Shown here in pieces: positions 25,229 through 34,563 of a stretch of 64,000 nt of DNA. Position 1 is the first letter of the stretch; every line of letters starts with the position of its first letter. Location of the stretch: assembly GCF_009738185.1 (NCBI RefSeq), contig NZ_CP046509.1:2359501-2423500 (forward strand). Reading direction: 5' to 3'. Source of the stretch: Erwinia sorbitola (GTDB lineage: Bacteria > Pseudomonadota > Gammaproteobacteria > Enterobacterales > Enterobacteriaceae). The notes beneath the pieces were generated by a model that worked only from the letters and a program-made list of their open reading frames with translations, did not search any database and was not told where the DNA came from. The position numbers were made by a program, and so were the translations under genes.

Positions 25229-26482
25229 TTACATATTAAAAGAGATATTTATATCTGTCCGCCCGGCGACATATTCACTCGCTGTGACAATATCACCCGA
25301 CTGTCTCACTTCTATTCTCGCTACACCCCCTGCGGCTGCTGAAGACGATGCAAGTGTGTAAAAAGAGTGAGAAGGCCGGGCCCATTGTGGCAAAGTAGTG
25401 ATTACTGAGTCTCTCTTCCCGTCAGAAATCGCGCCGACGATATGGACAGTATTATCTCTTCTTGTTACCTGCAGTGTTCCTGCGATTGCTTCATTAGCTT
25501 GTGTGAAAGAATTAGTCAGAACAAGCATTTTCGTAAGACAGCCCGGCGAAGAGTTACACAGCGATCTTGAAAGTGCTGATGCAAACGCCGAAGCAATAGC
25601 TAGCTGTCCGCGCGTGTTTGCGTGAAGATTGTCATGAGTCCAGCTATTCATAAACCCTTTGGAGCTAAACCCGTTGGGAACGCCCGCGTTATTACCAAAA
25701 CTGTCCCCAGTTTCTGCCAACATATAACCATTTGCAGCACATCGCTCACGTAAAACTTGCTGGAAAAGGGGGATGTCTTGCATATTGACAGGTTCTCCGC
25801 CACCGCCTGTTATCGACTTTGTGACAAAGCGATACGGAACTCCAAAAATTGGAATAGCACCGTCTTTTTTGATTTTTTCAGCTAATGTTGAAATGTTTGA
25901 TGAGAATACACCATACCCGAGATACCCACTCGCCTGACAATCATTGACACCCAACGCAACCAGCACATAATCCTGGCCCACGAAACTGTATTTATTGATA
26001 TTTTGAATAACAGTATTTAGCCTCAGACCACTAACAGAATAACTATTATTAACTGAAAGCTTTCCCAGCCCAGGAACATGTTCAGCGCAATTTTCTAAGA
26101 TTGCAGGCCATTCATTCGACGCTCGTGCCCCGACGGTTATTGAGTCGCCAAGAGTCATAATCTTAATCCCTTTAGCGTATGGGACAGCATCGCGAGAGCG
26201 GAGGTGGCAAAATTGAAGTTGCATACAAGCTCGCGCATCTTTATCGGCCAGAATAACGACTGAACGCGCATTAGCAGATGACTCTGCGACCGGGTATGGA
26301 TTGCCGTTCAAAATAAGTTGAATACCTCTCCCATCTGCTGCAATTCTCAGCCCGACTCTTAATGAACCGTTGTTTGTCTGTATCTGATCTTCCGGATGCC
26401 AGGTGTTATATTTTCTGACGAGCGCGTTCCCATTATAAATAGAGACCCCATCTGCTCCAATATCGAAACGATAGTTCAGCAC
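25229..26482 (-). CDS. SGNH/GDSL-type hydrolase without signal peptide, GTG start (417 aa)
   Basis: The SGNH core spans about 105-315: block I GDSIT with Ser114, block III GVND (178-181) and block V DNLH with D284/H287. An N-terminal beta-rich part (1-95) and a C-terminal beta-rich part (330-417) flank it. No signal peptide is present. Proteins of this shape occur as esterase modules of phage tail fibres or tailspikes, but no other tail gene is near, so the origin is uncertain. The only start is GTG at 26482 with a poor ribosome-binding site; the frame stays open about 30 bp further, so the gene may be 5'-truncated. Base composition is lower in GC than the core genes. Confidence 0.7.
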   Translation of the reverse strand: MLNYRFDIGADGVSIYNGNALVRKYNTWHPEDQIQTNNGSLRVGLRIAADGRGIQLILNGNPYPVAESSANARSVVILADKDARACMQLQFCHLRSRDAVPYAKGIKIMTLGDSITVGARASNEWPAILENCAEHVPGLGKLSVNNSYSVSGLRLNTVIQNINKYSFVGQDYVLVALGVNDCQASGYLGYGVFSSNISTLAEKIKKDGAIPIFGVPYRFVTKSITGGGGEPVNMQDIPLFQQVLRERCAANGYMLAETGDSFGNNAGVPNGFSSKGFMNSWTHDNLHANTRGQLAIASAFASALSRSLCNSSPGCLTKMLVLTNSFTQANEAIAGTLQVTRRDNTVHIVGAISDGKRDSVITTLPQWARPSHSFYTLASSSAAAGGVARIEVRQSGDIVTASEYVAGRTDINISFNM

Positions 26483-26527
26483 TGCACCTAAAGTCGTTGT
26501 GTGATTTTAGTGGCTATATTTTCTCAT

Positions 26528-26553
26528 AAAAAAAGCCAGCACTAAGGTTGGCT
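26528..26553 (-). terminator. Terminator downstream of the CRISPR array
   Basis: On the minus strand AGCCA...TGGCT is followed by seven T residues. It lies just past the leader-distal end of the array and before the SGNH gene, in the right orientation to end the CRISPR transcript. Confidence 0.65.
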
Positions 26554-26586
26554 TGTGGATTATTAATATTAATTAAGGATAAATCA

Positions 26587-27215
26587 CTATTAAACTGCCT
26601 GTGCAGCAGTGAACCAAATTACGGGTTTTCTCTGGATTCGCGCCCACTTCTAAGCTGCCTGTACGGCAGTGAACCCTCCCTCGCTTGTATCAATGATCAG
26701 TATTCACTTCTAAGCTGCCTGAACGGCAGTGAACTCCCAGTGATCGCGAGGGAATGCCAGCTCTCTCTTCTAAGCTGCCTGTGCGGCAGTGAACAAAATC
26801 GATGGGATTGTTCCTCTCTGACAGGACTTCTAAGCTGCCTGTGCGGCAGTGAACACGCCGCAGGCTCTAAAGGCGCGTTTTCATGCCTTCTAAGCTGCCT
26901 GTGCGGCAGTGAACGCTGAGTAAAACCCTTGGGGTGAGAGCTGAGTCTTCTAAGCTGCCTGTGCGGCAGTGAACGTTGCGCAGGGTATGATTGTACCCGT
27001 TAATCGCTTCTAAGCTGCCTGTGCGGCAGTGAACTTTTCAGAATCAGCAACATCAGCAAACGCCCACTTCTAAGCTGCCTGTGCGGCAGTGAACATACTT
27101 CCGTTACGTTCGCGGAGCGGCATGAACTTCTAAGCTGCCTGTGCGGCAGTGAACGCCCTTGAGCGAATCGAAAATAAAAATGGTAATCTTCTAAGCTGCC
27201 TGTGCGGCAGTGAAC
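26587..27215 (-). CRISPR. Type I-F CRISPR array, 11 repeats and 10 spacers, no cas genes in window
   Basis: Eleven 28-bp repeats start at 26587, 26647, 26707, 26767, 26827, 26887, 26947, 27007, 27067, 27127 and 27188. In the transcribed (minus) direction the repeat begins GTTCACTGCCGCACAGG and ends CAGCTTAGAAG, the type I-F (Ypest) consensus with an inner palindrome CTGCCGCACAGGCAG. Spacers are 32 bp except the leader-proximal one (27155-27187, 33 bp). The repeat at 26587 is degenerate at both ends, and those at 26647 and 26707 carry loop variants (GTA, TTC for GCA), so the old end is at the left. No cas1, cas3, csy or cas6f gene is present in the 64 kb. Spacer origins were not searched. Confidence 0.97.
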
Positions 27216-27360
27216 CGTTATCTTACCGCGCTAACCCGTTTACTTCCTTAGCTTTTAACCTTATTTCCTGCTCCAGACCCTTTTTTAGGCCGCTATAAAA
27301 ATAGTGATAATAATCAAACAGATAAAAAACGCTAAAAAAAGAGGGTCTTAACAATGGTGC
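27216..27360 (-). promoter_or_regulatory. Probable CRISPR leader
   Basis: The 145 bp beyond the last perfect repeat are AT-rich with A/T runs (TTTTTTTAGCG, ATAATAATC) on the side opposite the degenerate repeat, so this is the likely leader and promoter. No individual promoter or IHF site is assigned with confidence. Confidence 0.6.
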
Positions 27361-27377
27361 AGTGAGCTTAAAGGGGG

Positions 27378-27405
27378 CGTCACGCACCACGGATGGCGCG
27401 TGACG
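27378..27405 (-). terminator. Possible terminator after the YnfC-like gene
   Basis: Stem CGTCACGC/GCGTGACG with a 12-base loop lies 93 bp after the lipoprotein stop, followed on the minus strand by CCCCCTTTAAG. The T-run is short, so the call is tentative. A 15-bp direct duplication (AGCACCAGCTTGATT) lies between it and the gene. Confidence 0.4.
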
Positions 27406-27497
27406 AGGCCCGCATGCATCTTTTAGCTACCTGGGGGCAGAAACGGTGTTCAAACGCTGAAGCACCAGCTTGATTAGCACCAGCTTGATTTCTACGC

Positions 27498-28220
27498 TTA
27501 ATAAAATTCTGTGGTCAGCTGCGCATGACGCTCAATAATTTTATCACCCGGCGTGGTTTTAATAGTGAAGCGGCAAGCCACCGGCACGCCCTGCTGGTAG
27601 TCACAACGGGTGGTGGTCTCACGTGTACCCTCAGGTGTTTTGCTGATGGTTACCGCGTCAGAGGGTTTGTCGCCTGCATCCGCAGCATATTTCTGTACTC
27701 CCTCCGAAATTTGACGCTCACCGCTGAAAGCATGCTGACCAACAAGGCGATCGCTGTCGTCATAGGTCAGCTCAACGCGGTAATCAGATTGCGCTGAAGA
27801 AAGGCCGGAAATCAGACCACGATCGTTGTAGATAATATCGATGGTAAAATTACCGCTGGTTTTAGACAGCACGTTACACTTACTGTCGAGCTGCAAGAGC
27901 ACCGGATTGCCGTTCTCTTCACCGACCAGCCGATCTTTATCCCGCCGTACGCTGATATTCCCCACGTCGAGGTTGGTTACGTCAAAATCTGTAACGCAGC
28001 CCTCTTTGTCAAAGTTAAATACACCATCGTAGCGTTTCTCGCCGTTGGCATCGAAAACAGTCTGATGAGTGCTTTTAACTTTTCCAGGGATAGCTTCAAA
28101 TTGATAAAGAAATGAGAGATTTTTGATTTTTAAGGAAATTCCTTTATCTTCTTCTTTTTTACAGCCAGCAAGAAGAAGCACCGGCAACAGCAAGGCTATC
28201 GTCGTTTTAATCTTGTCCAT
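27498..28220 (-). CDS. ynfC: YnfC-family lipoprotein (240 aa)
   Basis: The signal peptide MDKIKTTIALLLPVLLLAGC ends in a lipobox LAGC, with Lys at +2 and +3. The rest matches the UPF0257 lipoprotein YnfC (236 aa in E. coli): VFDANGEKRYDGVFNFDKEGCVTDF, KCNVLSKTSGNFTIDI and a C-terminal CDYQQGVPVACRFTI. Function unknown; location outer or inner membrane periplasmic face. It lies 88 bp downstream of the PTS gene on the same strand, perhaps as a separate unit. Confidence 0.87.
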   Translation of the reverse strand: MDKIKTTIALLLPVLLLAGCKKEEDKGISLKIKNLSFLYQFEAIPGKVKSTHQTVFDANGEKRYDGVFNFDKEGCVTDFDVTNLDVGNISVRRDKDRLVGEENGNPVLLQLDSKCNVLSKTSGNFTIDIIYNDRGLISGLSSAQSDYRVELTYDDSDRLVGQHAFSGERQISEGVQKYAADAGDKPSDAVTISKTPEGTRETTTRCDYQQGVPVACRFTIKTTPGDKIIERHAQLTTEFY

Positions 28221-28308
28221 GCTACGTGAGTCCTGTCAGCGTAATGATATTTACGCATTATTATCGGCAGGTTAGCGCCATTCTTAAGGCACTATCATAC
28301 CGGGCCGA

Positions 28309-29898
28309 TCAGGCCAACCCCAGCGCACTTTTCACTTCATTAGCAATTTTTTCCACCTGCGGGCCATAAATCACCTGCACATCGTGGTCACTTACGCGAT
28401 TCACACCGTTTGCTCCGGTGCTCATCAGGGTATGATCGACCACTTCGTTCATCTGCTTCACCCTGACACGTAGCCGCGTAAAGCAGCAATCGACGTCCTC
28501 TATATTGGCTTCGCCCCCCAACCCGCTGATTATCACCTGCGTACGTTCACCGGCGCTCACCTTCTCCTGCTGTTGATCCTCTTCTGACTCTCGTCCGGGA
28601 GTTTCCACGCGCATGCGCAATATAATGAAGCGGAAGCCATAATAGTAAACAGGGATATAGAGCAGCCCCAGCGCTACGCTCCACCACCAGGCTGTTTTGC
28701 TGCCGCCCAGAATGCCGAACACCACCAGGTCAATGGCACCGCCCTGCACATTACCAATCATCAGGTGCAGCAGTGACATCAGCATAAATGAGAGGCCACT
28801 CAGTAAAGCATGGAAGATATAGAGCACCGGAGAAACAAAGATAAAGCAGAATTCCAGCGGCTCGGTGATCCCGGTGGTAAAGGAGGTGAGCGCTCCGGCA
28901 AGTACCAGCGCTTTAACCCGCTGTTTATGCTCAGGACGCGCGCAGTGATAGATTGCCAGCGCCGCCGCAGGCAGACCAAACATCATCACCGGAATTTTAC
29001 CCTGTGCCAGAAAACGGGTCGCCGCCTGTACCGTAGCATCCGGCACTGAACCCGGGTGTGTCAGTGAGGTATTAAAGATATTTAGCGCTCCAACCACCGT
29101 CTGCCCGTCAACGGTAGCGACTCCGCCAATTGGCGTGAAGCGCACCGTTTCATTGAGGATATGGTGTAAGCCTGTGGGGATCAGCAGGCGCTCGCTGGTG
29201 CCGTAAAGAAAGGCACCATACTGCCCGCTTTTACCGATCAGTTCACCGACCCAGGCAATAGCGGAACCGATTGTTGGCCAGATTAATGCCAGCAGCACGC
29301 CGACCAGCGGCAATACCAGTACGGTAACGATTGGCACAAAGCGACGGCCTCCGAAGAAGCTAATCGCTGTAGGCAGCTCGGTGGTATAGCAGCGGTTATG
29401 GATCACGACGGTCACCAGCCCGGCAATGACCCCGCCCAGTACGCTCATGTTATAGGTAAAAATACCCAGCATCGGAATAAACTCCGCTGAAGTCATCATG
29501 GCGGTGGTTTGATCCATACCCTGCTGCTGTAACGCCGCTGCCGTAGTGGTAGCGGCGGTCAGGCCTCTGGCCGCCAGCGTCGCACTGATACCAACGTGCA
29601 TCGCAATAAAACCAATGACTGAAGCAAAAGCAGCCGTCGGTTTTTCAGCCTTAGCCAGACCAATCGCGCTGGCAACCGCAAAGAACAGCGGCAGGTTGGC
29701 AAACAGCGCTCCCGCCACTTTACGAATAAAACCAATAATCAGCTGTGGTATTTGCATGCTGGCGAAGGTATCGCCGGTAATCACCGGGTTCTGTAACGCT
29801 GCCGCAACGCCGAGGAAGATACCGGCGGCGGCAATCACCGAAATCGGCATCATCAGGGCTTTGCCGAAGGCATGGATTTTACTGGCAAACGCTTTCAT
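28309..29898 (-). CDS. PTS permease, glucose/maltose (MalX)-family EIICB (529 aa)
   Basis: A phosphotransferase sugar transporter with an N-terminal IIC membrane domain (about 1-420; helices such as LMMPISVIAAAGIFLGVAAAL) and a C-terminal IIB domain (about 445-529). The sugar-binding ITEPLEF motif and ERLLIPTGLHHIL are typical of the glucose superfamily. The phosphocysteine lies in CCFTRLRV (second Cys). There is no IIA domain, so EIIA-Glc (Crr) would serve. Length and layout match MalX or AglA-like permeases; the sugar cannot be assigned. GGGGAGA precedes the start. No RAT sequence was found in its leader, so it is not obviously controlled by the antiterminator at 1235-2098. Confidence 0.88.
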   Translation of the reverse strand: MKAFASKIHAFGKALMMPISVIAAAGIFLGVAAALQNPVITGDTFASMQIPQLIIGFIRKVAGALFANLPLFFAVASAIGLAKAEKPTAAFASVIGFIAMHVGISATLAARGLTAATTTAAALQQQGMDQTTAMMTSAEFIPMLGIFTYNMSVLGGVIAGLVTVVIHNRCYTTELPTAISFFGGRRFVPIVTVLVLPLVGVLLALIWPTIGSAIAWVGELIGKSGQYGAFLYGTSERLLIPTGLHHILNETVRFTPIGGVATVDGQTVVGALNIFNTSLTHPGSVPDATVQAATRFLAQGKIPVMMFGLPAAALAIYHCARPEHKQRVKALVLAGALTSFTTGITEPLEFCFIFVSPVLYIFHALLSGLSFMLMSLLHLMIGNVQGGAIDLVVFGILGGSKTAWWWSVALGLLYIPVYYYGFRFIILRMRVETPGRESEEDQQQEKVSAGERTQVIISGLGGEANIEDVDCCFTRLRVRVKQMNEVVDHTLMSTGANGVNRVSDHDVQVIYGPQVEKIANEVKSALGLA

Positions 29899-30142
29899 CT
29901 GATTTCTCCCCGCTGTAACTGCAACCGGTTAAGTATTAGTCGCATGACGGGCGATGGCCGCGTTATCAGGAAATTGGATCGAATAATCTTTGACCAGCAT
30001 CACATTTTCCCATCGCTGCACGATAAACAGCACCTATCGCACCATCTCTGGAATCAATTAGACAATTACTCCTTCGGATAGCAAAATCGCCAAAAAGAAG
30101 CAATAACTTCTTAACAACTATTCAACATAAGCCTGCGATATT

Positions 30143-32449
30143 ATGAAATTTAAAGAAGCAATTAAGCCTTACCAGGCCGCTGCGGGCGGCTGGGGTTCTC
30201 TGGAAGCGACCACCCGTTTCGTCTTCGACAGCAAACAAGTGTTAAAAAACATGCGCAATCTGATGCGTATGAATAAAGCTAAAGGTTTCGACTGCCCCGG
30301 CTGCGCCTGGGGTGATGATAATAAAAGTACCTTCAGCTTCTGTGAGAATGGCGCTAAGGCGGTTACCTGGGAAGCGACCCGCCGTCATATTGGTGCAGAA
30401 TTTTTCGCCCAGTACAGCGTCTCCGCGCTTTATCAACAGAGCGACTATTTCCTTGAGTATCAGGGCCGTCTGACCGAGCCGCTGCGCTATAACCGCGCAA
30501 CTGACCACTATGAACCGATCAGCTGGGAGAATGCATTCGAACTGATTGCCCGTCATATTAAAGCAATGAATCATCCTGATCAGATGGAGCTGTATACCTC
30601 CGGCCGCGCCAGTAATGAAGCCTCCTGGTTATATCAGCTGTTCGGGCGCATGAACGGCAGTAACAACTTCCCCGACTGCTCAAATATGTGTCATGAAGCC
30701 AGCGGCACCGGGCTGAAACGCAGTATTGGCGTGGGTAAAGGGACTATCCGTCTGGATGACTTTGACCATGCAGATGCTATTTTTGTGTTTGGTCAAAACC
30801 CCGGTACTAACCATCCACGAATGCTGCACAGCCTGCGTCATGCGGCAGATAATGGTGCCAAAATTGTCACCTTTAATACGCTGCGGGAACGCGGCCTGGA
30901 ACGCTTTGCTGACCCTCAAAAGCCGCTGGAAGTCGTTACCAGCATGGCGGGCAAAATCAGCTCAACCTATTACCAGCCTAATCTTGGCGGCGATATGGCC
31001 GCTATTCGCGGCATGGTGAAAGTACTGGCGGAAAATCATCGTGCGCTGGTCGCCGCTGGCGAGAAAGGTCTGTTTGATGAGATGTTCATCAATGCTAAAA
31101 CCGAAGGCCTTGAAGCCTGGCTTGCGGTAGTAGACGCCACCGAATGGTCTCACATTGTCCGTCAGTCCGGTTTGAGCGAACAGCAAATACGCGAAGCAGC
31201 TGCTATCTACCAAAGCTCCGAAAGGGTGATTTGTACCTGGGCGATGGGCATCACCCAGCATAAGCATTCGGTGGATACGGTGCGAGAAATCGTCAATCTG
31301 CAACTGCTGTTCGGGCAGCTGGGCAAGAAAGGTGCCGGCCTGTGTCCGGTGCGTGGTCACAGCAATGTGCAGGGTAACCGGACTATGGGCATCGATGAGA
31401 AGCCGTCAAAGGCGTTTCTCGACAGCCTGGGCCAGCATTTTGGCTTTGAGCCTCCGCGCGAGGTGGGTCATAACACCGTGCAGGCACTGGAAGCCATGCT
31501 TCGCGATGAGATTAAAGTGCTGATCGCGCTTGGCGGTAATCTTGCCGCCGCCGCACCGGACAGTCCGCGCACCGAAGAGGCGCTGAAACGCTGCGGTCTT
31601 ACCGTGCAAATCAGTACCAAGCTGAACCGCAGCCACCTCTGCCCTGGGGCTATTGATGCGCTGATCCTGCCAACGCTGGGACGTACCGAGCAGGATATTC
31701 AAGCCACCGGCCCACAGTTTATTACCGTAGAAGACTCCTTCAGCATGGTGCATGCTTCTGAAGGTGTCGGTAAGCCAATTGCCGATACTCAGCGTTCGGA
31801 AACCTGGATTGTCGCCGGTATTGCGCATGCCGTATTGGGCAATGAAAAGGTTGACTGGCTGGGGCTGGCGGACGATTACAACAAAATCCGTGACCATATT
31901 GCCGCGACTCTGCCTGGCTTCAGCGATTTCAACGCCAAATGCGATATGAAAGGCGGGTTTTACCTCGGCAATGCGGCGGCTGAACTGCGTTTTAATACGC
32001 TAAATGGGAAGGCCCAGTTTAGCGCGGCTGCTCTGCCTGGCTCACTCTTTCCGCAGCTGGATGTCGAGGTGCCATTTACTCTGCAAACTTTGCGTTCTCA
32101 CGACCAGTACAACACCACCATTTACGGGCTTGATGATCGTTATCGCGGTGTCTACGGTCAGCGAGAAGTGCTGTTTATCAATCCGCAAGATATGGAGAGT
32201 ATGGGTTACGCTGCCGGAGATAATGTTGATATTGAAACCCTGTGGAATGACGGCATCACGCGTAAAGTCAGCGGTTTTAAGCTGGTGCCTTATGCCATCC
32301 CTCAAGGCAATCTGGCCGCCTATTATCCCGAAACTAATCCGCTGGTGCCGCTGTCGAGTTTTGGTGACGATAGCGGGACACCGACCTCAAAGTCGGTGCC
32401 GGTAAAAATTAGCCTGTCACCGCTGGTACCGGGATTACGTATCGCGTGA
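30143..32449 (+). CDS. ydeP: YdeP/FdhF-family molybdopterin oxidoreductase (768 aa)
   Basis: A molybdenum-cofactor oxidoreductase of the YdeP branch (759 aa in E. coli, where it is linked to acid resistance). Landmarks: GFDCPGCAW near residue 49-57, FYTSGR-like ELYTSGRASNEASWLYQLF, SNNFPDCSNMCHEASG with the Mo-region, NPGTNHPRM, CPVRGHSNVQGNRT and a C-terminal MopB-binding domain with RSHDQYNTTIYGLDDRYRGV. No twin-arginine signal, so it is cytoplasmic. The physiological substrate is unknown. It is divergent from the PTS gene across a 244-bp gap. The ribosome-binding site is weak. Confidence 0.92.
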   Translation: MKFKEAIKPYQAAAGGWGSLEATTRFVFDSKQVLKNMRNLMRMNKAKGFDCPGCAWGDDNKSTFSFCENGAKAVTWEATRRHIGAEFFAQYSVSALYQQSDYFLEYQGRLTEPLRYNRATDHYEPISWENAFELIARHIKAMNHPDQMELYTSGRASNEASWLYQLFGRMNGSNNFPDCSNMCHEASGTGLKRSIGVGKGTIRLDDFDHADAIFVFGQNPGTNHPRMLHSLRHAADNGAKIVTFNTLRERGLERFADPQKPLEVVTSMAGKISSTYYQPNLGGDMAAIRGMVKVLAENHRALVAAGEKGLFDEMFINAKTEGLEAWLAVVDATEWSHIVRQSGLSEQQIREAAAIYQSSERVICTWAMGITQHKHSVDTVREIVNLQLLFGQLGKKGAGLCPVRGHSNVQGNRTMGIDEKPSKAFLDSLGQHFGFEPPREVGHNTVQALEAMLRDEIKVLIALGGNLAAAAPDSPRTEEALKRCGLTVQISTKLNRSHLCPGAIDALILPTLGRTEQDIQATGPQFITVEDSFSMVHASEGVGKPIADTQRSETWIVAGIAHAVLGNEKVDWLGLADDYNKIRDHIAATLPGFSDFNAKCDMKGGFYLGNAAAELRFNTLNGKAQFSAAALPGSLFPQLDVEVPFTLQTLRSHDQYNTTIYGLDDRYRGVYGQREVLFINPQDMESMGYAAGDNVDIETLWNDGITRKVSGFKLVPYAIPQGNLAAYYPETNPLVPLSSFGDDSGTPTSKSVPVKISLSPLVPGLRIA

Positions 32450-32579
32450 CCGTGTAGCCCGGCCGGTCACCTGTTCAAGGGTCGTCCGCCGGGCCGTTCA
32501 ACAAGGCTTTTTACTTGCCGTCAGGCGGTTAATCGCGTAAAACTGTCTGCCGCTCTTAGGCCACGAAAACGTTGAAATT

Positions 32580-34523
32580 ATGTTCCAGGATAACCCGCTG
32601 CTCGCGCAGCTTAAAGAGAAACTCCACTCCCAGACGCCGCGTGTTGAGGGTGTGGTAAAAGGCACTGAAAAAGGTTTCGGCTTCCTGGAAGTCGATGCAC
32701 AGAAAAGCTACTTTATTCCGCCACCGTTCATGAAAAAGGTTATGCACGGTGACCGTATCAGCGCAGTTATTCAGACCGACAAAGATCGTGAAGTTGCCGA
32801 TCCGGAAACGCTGATTGAACCGTTCCTGACCCGTTTTGTTGGCCGCGTTCAGAAGAAAGACGATCGCCTGTCGATCATTCCTGACCATCCGCTGCTGAGA
32901 GACGCCATTCAGTGCCGTCCGGATCGAAGTGTGAAGCATGACTTCCAGGCCGGTGACTGGGCAGTAGCTGAGATGCGCCGCCACCCGCTGAAAGGCGATC
33001 GTGGTTTCTATGCCGAGCTGACCGAATTTATTACTACTGCGGATGACCATCTGGCTCCGTGGTGGGTGACCCTGTCTCGTCACAATCTGGAGCGTGAAGC
33101 ACCAGATGTGGCAACGCCGGAAGAGATGCTGGACGAACAGCTGGAGCGTGAAGACCTCACCGCACTGACCTTCGTTACCATCGACAGCGCCAGCACTGAA
33201 GATATGGACGATGCACTCTATGTTGAAGAAGCCGCCGATGGCGCACTGAAACTTACGGTTGCCATTGCCGATCCTACCGCTTATGTACCGGCAGGAAGCA
33301 AACTCGATGCTGTTGCCGCCGAGCGTTCGTTTACTAACTACCTGCCGGGCTTTAACATTCCGATGCTGCCGCGTCAGCTCTCTGACGATATCTGTTCGCT
33401 GCGTCCGAATGAGCGCCGCCCGGTTCTGGCCTGCCGGGTAACCATCGCCGCTGATGGTACGCCGCATGATGACATTGAGTTCTTTGCCGCCTGGATTGAG
33501 TCTAAGTCCAAGCTGGTGTACGACAATGTCTCTGACTGGCTGGAAACGAACGGTGAGAGCGAATGGCAGCCGGAAAGCGAGGCAATTGCTGAACAGATTC
33601 GTCTGTTGCACCGCCTGTGCCTGGCGCGTAGCGAATGGCGTCAGACCCATGCGCTGGTGTTTAAAGATCGCCCTGACTTCCGCTTCCTGCTGGGTGAGAA
33701 AGGCGAAGTGCTGGATATTATTGCCGAGCACCGCCGTATTGCTAACCGCATTGTTGAAGAGTCGATGATTCTGGCTAATATCTGCGCAGCCACCGTGCTG
33801 AGTGATAAGCTGGGCTTTGGGATCTATAACGTTCACCTCGGTTTTGACGATGTGAACGCCGAGCAGGCAGCCGCTGTACTGGCAAACCATGGTGTGACAG
33901 CCGACCCTCAGGCTATCTCAACGCTCGAGGGTTTCCGTACCCTGCGCCGCGAGTTAGACACCCTGCCGACACAGTTCCTCGACAGTCGTATTCGTCGTTT
34001 CCAGTCGTTTGCAGAAGTCAGCACCACCCCTGGCCCGCACTTCGGTCTTGGCCTGGAAGCTTATGCAACCTGGACTTCCCCGATCCGTAAGTATGGCGAT
34101 ATGGTGAACCATCGCCTGCTGAAAGCGATCATCAAAGGGGAAAAAACCGACCGCCCTGCTGATGAAGTGACGGTGAAGATGGGCGAGCGCCGCCGTCAGA
34201 ACCGCATGGCAGAGCGTGATGTGGGCGACTGGCTCTACTCGCGTTTCCTGCAGAAAGCCGTTGGCACTGACCAGCGTTTCAAAGCAGAAGTGATCGACGT
34301 TTCCCGTGGTGGTATGCGCGTACGCCTTCAGGAAAACGGCGCGGTTGCCTTTATTCCTGCCCCATTCATCCACGCGGTGCGTGATGAGCTGGTGTGCAGC
34401 AATGAAAATGGCACCGTACAGATCAAAGGCGAAGTTGTTTATCGCGTCACCGATCTGATTGAAGTGACCATCGCCGAAGTGCGTATGGAAACTCGCAGTA
34501 TTGTGGCCCGCCCGGTAGCCTGA
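32580..34523 (+). CDS. rnb: Exoribonuclease II (647 aa)
   Basis: RNase II degrades single-stranded RNA 3' to 5'. Two N-terminal cold-shock domains (about 1-80 and 85-170), the RNB catalytic domain with D202, D208, D210 and D211 (IDSASTEDMDDAL) and a C-terminal S1 domain (about 560-647) are recognisable. Length is close to the E. coli enzyme (644). The ATG has only a weak Shine-Dalgarno. The 444-codon frame antisense to it is a codon-bias shadow. A good terminator follows. Confidence 0.97.
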   Translation: MFQDNPLLAQLKEKLHSQTPRVEGVVKGTEKGFGFLEVDAQKSYFIPPPFMKKVMHGDRISAVIQTDKDREVADPETLIEPFLTRFVGRVQKKDDRLSIIPDHPLLRDAIQCRPDRSVKHDFQAGDWAVAEMRRHPLKGDRGFYAELTEFITTADDHLAPWWVTLSRHNLEREAPDVATPEEMLDEQLEREDLTALTFVTIDSASTEDMDDALYVEEAADGALKLTVAIADPTAYVPAGSKLDAVAAERSFTNYLPGFNIPMLPRQLSDDICSLRPNERRPVLACRVTIAADGTPHDDIEFFAAWIESKSKLVYDNVSDWLETNGESEWQPESEAIAEQIRLLHRLCLARSEWRQTHALVFKDRPDFRFLLGEKGEVLDIIAEHRRIANRIVEESMILANICAATVLSDKLGFGIYNVHLGFDDVNAEQAAAVLANHGVTADPQAISTLEGFRTLRRELDTLPTQFLDSRIRRFQSFAEVSTTPGPHFGLGLEAYATWTSPIRKYGDMVNHRLLKAIIKGEKTDRPADEVTVKMGERRRQNRMAERDVGDWLYSRFLQKAVGTDQRFKAEVIDVSRGGMRVRLQENGAVAFIPAPFIHAVRDELVCSNENGTVQIKGEVVYRVTDLIEVTIAEVRMETRSIVARPVA

Positions 34524-34530
34524 TAGCTGT

Positions 34531-34563
34531 AAACGGGATAGCCTCAGGGTTATCCCGTTTTAT
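34531..34563 (+). terminator. rnb terminator
   Basis: AAACGGGATA and TATCCCGTTT form a 10-bp stem 8 bp after the rnb stop, followed by TATT. Confidence 0.88.

Noticed and set aside
26548..26919. 123-codon ORF across the CRISPR array
   Set aside because: Repeated SCLCGSE-type segments are the translated CRISPR repeat (60-bp period); not a gene.
28309..30142. Possible control of the PTS permease by the BglG-type antiterminator
   Set aside because: No RAT-like sequence or overlapping terminator was found in the 244-bp leader of the permease gene.
32556..33890. 444-codon minus-strand ORF opposite rnb
   Set aside because: Lies wholly antisense to the well-conserved RNase II gene; codon-bias shadow.
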